Shown: positions 49,347 through 52,855 of the stretch, piece after piece
How the letters are laid out: each line of letters opens with the position of its first letter
Position numbering within the stretch: position 1 is the stretch's first letter
Assembly: GCA_017962415.1 (NCBI GenBank)
Contig: JAGCVK010000053.1
Span: 1 to 52,855, forward strand
Direction: 5' to 3'
Origin: Treponema sp.
GTDB lineage: Bacteria > Spirochaetota > Spirochaetia > Treponematales > Treponemataceae
Length of the DNA stretch: 52,855 nt
The notes under the pieces: model-generated
Seen by the model: the letters and a program-made list of their open reading frames with translations, nothing else
Told to the model about the DNA's origin: nothing
Database searches by the model: none
Made by a program: the position numbers and the translations under genes

Positions 49347-50457
49347 TTTTTTCTCTTAAAAGGAAATCTGCAAGAACCAAAGCTGTCATAGCTTCTACAA
49401 CAGGAACAATTCGCGGACAAAGACAAACATCGTGACGGCCTTTTATCTGAAGTTCAGTTGACTCATAAGTTGCCTGGCCTTGTGCATCAAAATCAGAAAC
49501 ACGACGAACAGTCTGCTGAGGTTTAAAAATACTTGGAACAGGTTTTACCGCAACACGGAAAATAATTTGTTGTCCATTACTAATTCCACCGAGCACGCCG
49601 CCGCTATGATTCGACTCAAACACCGCGCGCCCACAATCCGAATGCATCGCATCATTATTAGAGCTTCCCAAACTGTCGGCGGCTGCAAACCCGTCTCCAA
49701 TTTCAAACCCCTTTACCGCGCCAATACAAAGCATAGCCTTTGCAAGCTCGGCGTCAAGTTTGTCAAAAACAGGCTCGCCAAGCCCAACAGGGCAGCCGTC
49801 TACAACACACTCAATAACGCCGCCCGCGCTGTCGCCCGCCGCACGCAATTGTTCGATCCGCTCATTCATTTGTGCGGCGGCTTCATTATCAGGAGCACGC
49901 AAATTATTCTGCTCAATCTGCGAAAAATCGCGTTTTAAAGCACTTATGCCGGCAGCCTTTATAGTATAAGCGGTAATTTTTATACCAGATTTCTTTAAAA
50001 GTTCGTTTGCCACAGCACCAGCCGCAACACGACAAAGAGTTTCGCGGCCACTAGAGCGCCCGCCGCCACGATAATCCCGGCACCCGCAATATTTCACATC
50101 ATAAGCAAAATCTGCATGCCCCGGCCTAAAAGTTAAATCAAGATTTCCATAATCAGCCGAATGCTGCGAAGTATTACGAACTTCAAGCGCAATTGGCGTT
50201 CCGGTTGTGCGCCCTTCAAAAACGCCCGAAAGAATTTCAACAGAATCAGGCTCCTTGCGAGCAGTTACCGAAGCATTAAAACTTCCGGTTACAGAAGCTC
50301 CAGGACGGCGGCGGTCAAGCGCAGCCTGTATAATTTGTGGCGAAAGCTCAATTCCAGCGGGACAACCGTCAATCACGCAGCCAAGCGCTGTTCCATGACT
50401 TTCACCAAAAGTTGTCACAGAAAAAATATTTCCAAATGTGTTTCCATTATTTTTCAT
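49336..50457 (-). CDS. aroC: Chorismate synthase
   Basis: A 373-residue enzyme that converts 5-enolpyruvylshikimate-3-phosphate to chorismate using reduced FMN. Motifs: FGNIFSVTTFGESHGTALG, DRRRPGASVTGSF, RPGHADFAYDVKYCGCRDYRGGGRSSGRET and SSNNDAMHSDCGRAVFESNHSGGVLGGISNGQ. ATG 50457 is chosen: TATAAT ends 7 nt before it with no Shine-Dalgarno, while an ATG three codons upstream overlaps that -10. The DNA between this gene and the divergent diguanylate cyclase carries two such -10 boxes facing apart. dacA overlaps its 3' end. Confidence 0.95.
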   Translation of the reverse strand: MKNNGNTFGNIFSVTTFGESHGTALGCVIDGCPAGIELSPQIIQAALDRRRPGASVTGSFNASVTARKEPDSVEILSGVFEGRTTGTPIALEVRNTSQHSADYGNLDLTFRPGHADFAYDVKYCGCRDYRGGGRSSGRETLCRVAAGAVANELLKKSGIKITAYTIKAAGISALKRDFSQIEQNNLRAPDNEAAAQMNERIEQLRAAGDSAGGVIECVVDGCPVGLGEPVFDKLDAELAKAMLCIGAVKGFEIGDGFAAADSLGSSNNDAMHSDCGRAVFESNHSGGVLGGISNGQQIIFRVAVKPVPSIFKPQQTVRRVSDFDAQGQATYESTELQIKGRHDVCLCPRIVPVVEAMTALVLADFLLREKNVK

Positions 50458-50516
50458 ATCTTCCATTATAATAAAAAAAGTGGTGAAAATGAAGTGTATG
50501 TATTATAATGTTTTAT

Positions 50517-51602
50517 ATGGAATTTACTTTTTCAATGGCAAGACTGCTTTTCCAGGCAAATTTCACGCCTTTGGTATCACTAGTAATTCTCGTTGCTTTC
50601 ATAAAAACAAATGTTAGTTTTTCAGACAATATTAACCGCCTTTTTTTTCTGGCCTGCACCGCAGCTTTTTTATTAACTGTTTCTGACAACATGCGTTTTA
50701 TAAGTGCAAATATGAAATCTCCTACTATATACAGATATATTTCTGCAGGCGTTGGCTATGCACTTCGCCCGACAATTATTTATCTTATGACGATAATAGC
50801 TTCGCGCTACAAATCAAAAATCAATATAATTTTTACAATTCCGCTTATTCTTTGCACGTTCCTTTCGCTAATCAGTATTTTTCCTTTTGCGCGCGGAATT
50901 ATGTTCAGTTTTTCACCGGAAAATAAAATGATTCGCGGCCCGCTGAGTTTTTTGCCGCACATTGTAAGTTCTTTTTACGCTATTCAAATTGTGATTTATT
51001 CAATCAAAAATATTGCCCACAATAAATTTGAGCCTGGTGTTGTAATGCTTATGGAAGCGGCCGCTTTTACCGCAATGTTTTTGGAAGGCAAATACAGGTT
51101 TGATTTTATTCTTTCTCAGCTGATGATTTTTTCTATAATTTTTTACTATTTCTTTTTGATGACTCAAACTTACAAAAAAGATTCACTTACGCATTTTTTA
51201 AACAGGCACGGTTTTTATCTTGAAATAAATCACATAAAAAAAACAAAAGCAATTTTTCTTTCAATGGATTTGAACAACCTCAAATATTACAATGATAATC
51301 TTGGTCACTCTGCCGGCGACAAGGCAATTGTTACTGTAACGCGGCTTATGTCTGATTTTTTTTCCGGGCAGGCAAAACTTTACAGAATTGGCGGCGACGA
51401 ATTTATGGCAATTTTTACAAAATCAGATTTTAAAACTGTTGAAAAACTTGTAAAAAAATTCCAGGAAGCGCTTTTAAAAACTGAGTATCAGGTTGCCTGC
51501 GGAATTGCTGAATATAATCCAAACGATGACATTAGAAAAATCATTACACTAAGCGATGAACGAATGTATTTAAACAAAGTTGAATTAAAAAAATCAAAAT
51601 AA
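50517..51602 (+). CDS. Membrane diguanylate cyclase
   Basis: A 361-residue protein with about six membrane helices in the first ~190 residues (LVILVAFIKT, LFFLACTAAFLLTV, IIYLMTIIAS and others), then a GGDEF domain that makes cyclic di-GMP. The active site is YRIGGDEFMAIF and the N-terminal motif SMDLNNLKYYNDNLGHSAGDKA is intact. No RxxD inhibitory site is seen before GGDEF. Start at ATG 50517, 7 nt after TATAAT; an ATG at 50508 overlaps the -10. The sensed signal is unknown. Confidence 0.9.
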   Translation: MEFTFSMARLLFQANFTPLVSLVILVAFIKTNVSFSDNINRLFFLACTAAFLLTVSDNMRFISANMKSPTIYRYISAGVGYALRPTIIYLMTIIASRYKSKINIIFTIPLILCTFLSLISIFPFARGIMFSFSPENKMIRGPLSFLPHIVSSFYAIQIVIYSIKNIAHNKFEPGVVMLMEAAAFTAMFLEGKYRFDFILSQLMIFSIIFYYFFLMTQTYKKDSLTHFLNRHGFYLEINHIKKTKAIFLSMDLNNLKYYNDNLGHSAGDKAIVTVTRLMSDFFSGQAKLYRIGGDEFMAIFTKSDFKTVEKLVKKFQEALLKTEYQVACGIAEYNPNDDIRKIITLSDERMYLNKVELKKSK

Positions 51603-51699
51603 AATATTAGTGAAAATTAATAAAACGCTTTTTGATTAAAACTCAAAATAACTTTTACACTTTTGTTCTATTCAATCTAACTGCATTTTTTCAATTATA

Positions 51700-51726
51700 T
51701 TGAATATTTAAGCAAAAAATTATAAT
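51700..51726 (+). promoter_or_regulatory. Probable dapA promoter
   Basis: TTGAAT, 15-nt spacer, TATAAT. The spacer is short, so the -35 assignment is tentative. The resulting leader is about 110 nt. Confidence 0.45.
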
Positions 51727-51757
51727 ATAGACGCTAAATTATTCAAAAGGTAAACCT

Positions 51758-51783
51758 AAAAAATTGCTCTCGCAATTTTTTTT
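51758..51783 (+). terminator. Attenuator-like hairpin in the dapA leader
   Basis: AAAAAATTGC, loop TCTC, GCAATTTTTTTT: a terminator-type hairpin between promoter and dapA. A second GGCCGC..GCGGCC hairpin (51805-51823) sits just before the Shine-Dalgarno. Together they look like a regulated leader; no known riboswitch core was identified. Confidence 0.55.
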
Positions 51784-51841
51784 AACGGTTTGCTATTTAT
51801 CACCGGCCGCCTACCGAGCGGCCTTACTCAGGAGGTATGTT

Positions 51842-52756
51842 ATGAGTATTTTTCGTGGCGCTTTTACGGCTTTAATTACACCAATGAAAGCTGATGGTTC
51901 AATTGATTTTGAGGGCTTCCGAAAAAATGTCAAACATCAGCTCCAGCAGGGAATCGACGGTCTTGTTCCACTTGGAACCACCGCAGAAACTCCAACTTTA
52001 GACGAAAAACCAGGCAGCGAAGAAGATCAGCTTATTCAGATTGTTTTTGAAGAAGTTCGCGCTTTTGAAAAAGAATCAGGAAAGAAAATTCCGGTTATTC
52101 TTGGTGCCGGTTCAAATAATACAAAAGACGCAGTTGCATATTGTGAACGTGCAAAGAAAGCTGGTGCTGACGCAGCACTTGTTGTAACACCTTATTACAA
52201 CAAGCCTTCAAAAGAAGGAATCTATCAGCATTTTGCAGCTGTAAGCAAAGTTGGAATCCCAATCATTGTTTACAACATTCAGGGCCGCACAGGTTTGAAT
52301 ATTCCAACTGATTTGCTTGCACGCATTGCAGAACTTCCAAATATTGCCGGCGTAAAAGAAGCAAGCGGAAGCGTTGCACAGATGATGGAAGTAATTGGTC
52401 AGATTAAGGCTAAAAAACCAGACTTTGCAGTTTTCAGCGGCGACGATGCTTTAACCTTGCCACTTTTGGCTTGCGGCGGAGACGGAGTTATTTCTGTTGC
52501 TTCAAATATGATTCCAGCACTTATGCACGAATTGACAGAAGCTGGTCTTAACGGCGACTTTAAGAAGGCTCGCGAGAGTCACTACAGACTTGCAACATTC
52601 TTTAAAGCTGAATTCTGCGACGGAAACCCAAGCTCAATCAAATATGCAATGAACGTAAAGGGAATGCCAGCAGGCGGACTTAGACTTCCTCTTGTTGAAG
52701 TTACCGATGCAGCAAAGAAGCAGATTGAGCAGGCTATTAAGGATTGTAATTTATAA
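51842..52756 (+). CDS. dapA: 4-hydroxy-tetrahydrodipicolinate synthase
   Basis: A 304-residue class I aldolase that joins pyruvate and aspartate semialdehyde in lysine and diaminopimelate synthesis. Motifs: LVPLGTTAETPTL (Thr pair 46-47), the Tyr in IVYNIQGRTGLN (144) with Arg149, and the Schiff-base Lys172 in GVKEASG. Start ATG 51842 follows AGGAGG; an upstream in-frame ATG at 51764 lies inside the leader hairpin and lacks a site. Diaminopimelate links it to cell-wall synthesis with dacA nearby. Confidence 0.95.
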   Translation: MSIFRGAFTALITPMKADGSIDFEGFRKNVKHQLQQGIDGLVPLGTTAETPTLDEKPGSEEDQLIQIVFEEVRAFEKESGKKIPVILGAGSNNTKDAVAYCERAKKAGADAALVVTPYYNKPSKEGIYQHFAAVSKVGIPIIVYNIQGRTGLNIPTDLLARIAELPNIAGVKEASGSVAQMMEVIGQIKAKKPDFAVFSGDDALTLPLLACGGDGVISVASNMIPALMHELTEAGLNGDFKKARESHYRLATFFKAEFCDGNPSSIKYAMNVKGMPAGGLRLPLVEVTDAAKKQIEQAIKDCNL

Positions 52757-52764
52757 GTAAAGGT

Positions 52765-52855
52765 TTTAGGTGCCTGGAATTTTAGCAGGCGTTGCGGGCG
52801 GCGAGCCCGCAGAGGGGGTAGCGAAAGACTGCATAGCAGGCTGAAGCGAGGGGGA
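52765..52855. repeat. GC-rich dispersed repeat, copy 2 (cut by window end)
   Basis: The segment contains AGGCGTTGCGGGCGGCGAGCCCGC, GGGGGTAGCGAAAGACTGC and AGGCTGAAGCGAGGGG; its reverse complement matches the order in 9690-9785 (CCCCTCGCTTCAGCC, a GGTCTT- or AGTCTT-type block, GCTACCCC). It continues beyond the window. Confidence 0.6.

Noticed and set aside
49480..49938. Plus-strand gene opposite aroC
   Set aside because: aroC motifs on the minus strand are complete; the opposite frame is a codon-bias shadow.
51727..51841. Lysine riboswitch before dapA
   Set aside because: The leader is too short and lacks the L-box core motifs.
1..52855. CRISPR array, prophage or insertion sequence
   Set aside because: No short regularly spaced direct repeats with unique spacers, no phage structural genes and no transposase gene were seen.

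Overview
The window is chromosomal DNA from a spirochaete, most likely a gut or rumen-type Treponema. The DNA is AT-rich. It carries exported and lipoprotein genes, a spirochaete-type core (short ParC, Lon, HflKC, a DUF5312-like protein) and a plant-fibre module (GH10 xylanase plus an acetylxylan-esterase-like hydrolase). The genus is inferred from gene content and style; no rRNA is present.

Region 1 (1-4590) reads as one end of a chromosomal integron cassette array. All genes lie on the minus strand, are mostly exported proteins of unknown function or a higBA toxin-antitoxin pair, and are separated by attC-like sites (3-65, 1183-1249, 2203-2330, 3401-3529). Each site starts 1-21 nt after a stop codon and ends in a GTT core. 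The array ends near 4583, and no integrase gene is visible in the window.

Region 2 (4590-13300) holds housekeeping and accessory enzymes: a Nudix hydrolase, a GNAT acetyltransferase, an HD phosphohydrolase and a histidine phosphatase (minus), then ParC, YigZ, a GH10 xylanase lipoprotein, a HAD phosphatase and an exported esterase. Region 3 (13300-26230) holds Lon; a minus-strand signalling block of Mbeg1-like hydrolase, FHA protein, metallophosphoesterase and transmembrane Ser/Thr kinase; a uracil permease; a very large ankyrin-repeat lipoprotein; a TrpR-like regulator; an HD protein; and a lipoprotein.

Region 4 (26300-42610) holds ValS, a heterodimeric ABC exporter, a DUF4230 protein, HflK-HflC with a membrane pseudokinase-like protein, a lone biotin-dependent carboxyltransferase subunit, a laccase-domain protein and a DUF5312-like protein. 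Region 5 (42790-52855) holds tRNA-Glu and tRNA-Gln, a CBM48 protein, a VTC polyphosphate polymerase with a DUF4956 membrane partner, an outer-membrane barrel with two exported companions, a D-Ala-D-Ala carboxypeptidase, AroC, a diguanylate cyclase and DapA.

Three themes cut across the window. First, many genes (higB, histidine phosphatase, esterase, lon, FHA, TrpR-like, DUF4230, aroC, diguanylate cyclase) have a -10-like hexamer 6-7 nt before the start codon and no Shine-Dalgarno, which suggests leaderless mRNAs. Second, long imperfect palindromes (about 65-160 bp) with nested hairpins fill several intergenic spaces, including a 127-bp element present twice. Third, a GC-rich dispersed repeat family occurs at about 9690 and 52760, possibly also at 4672.
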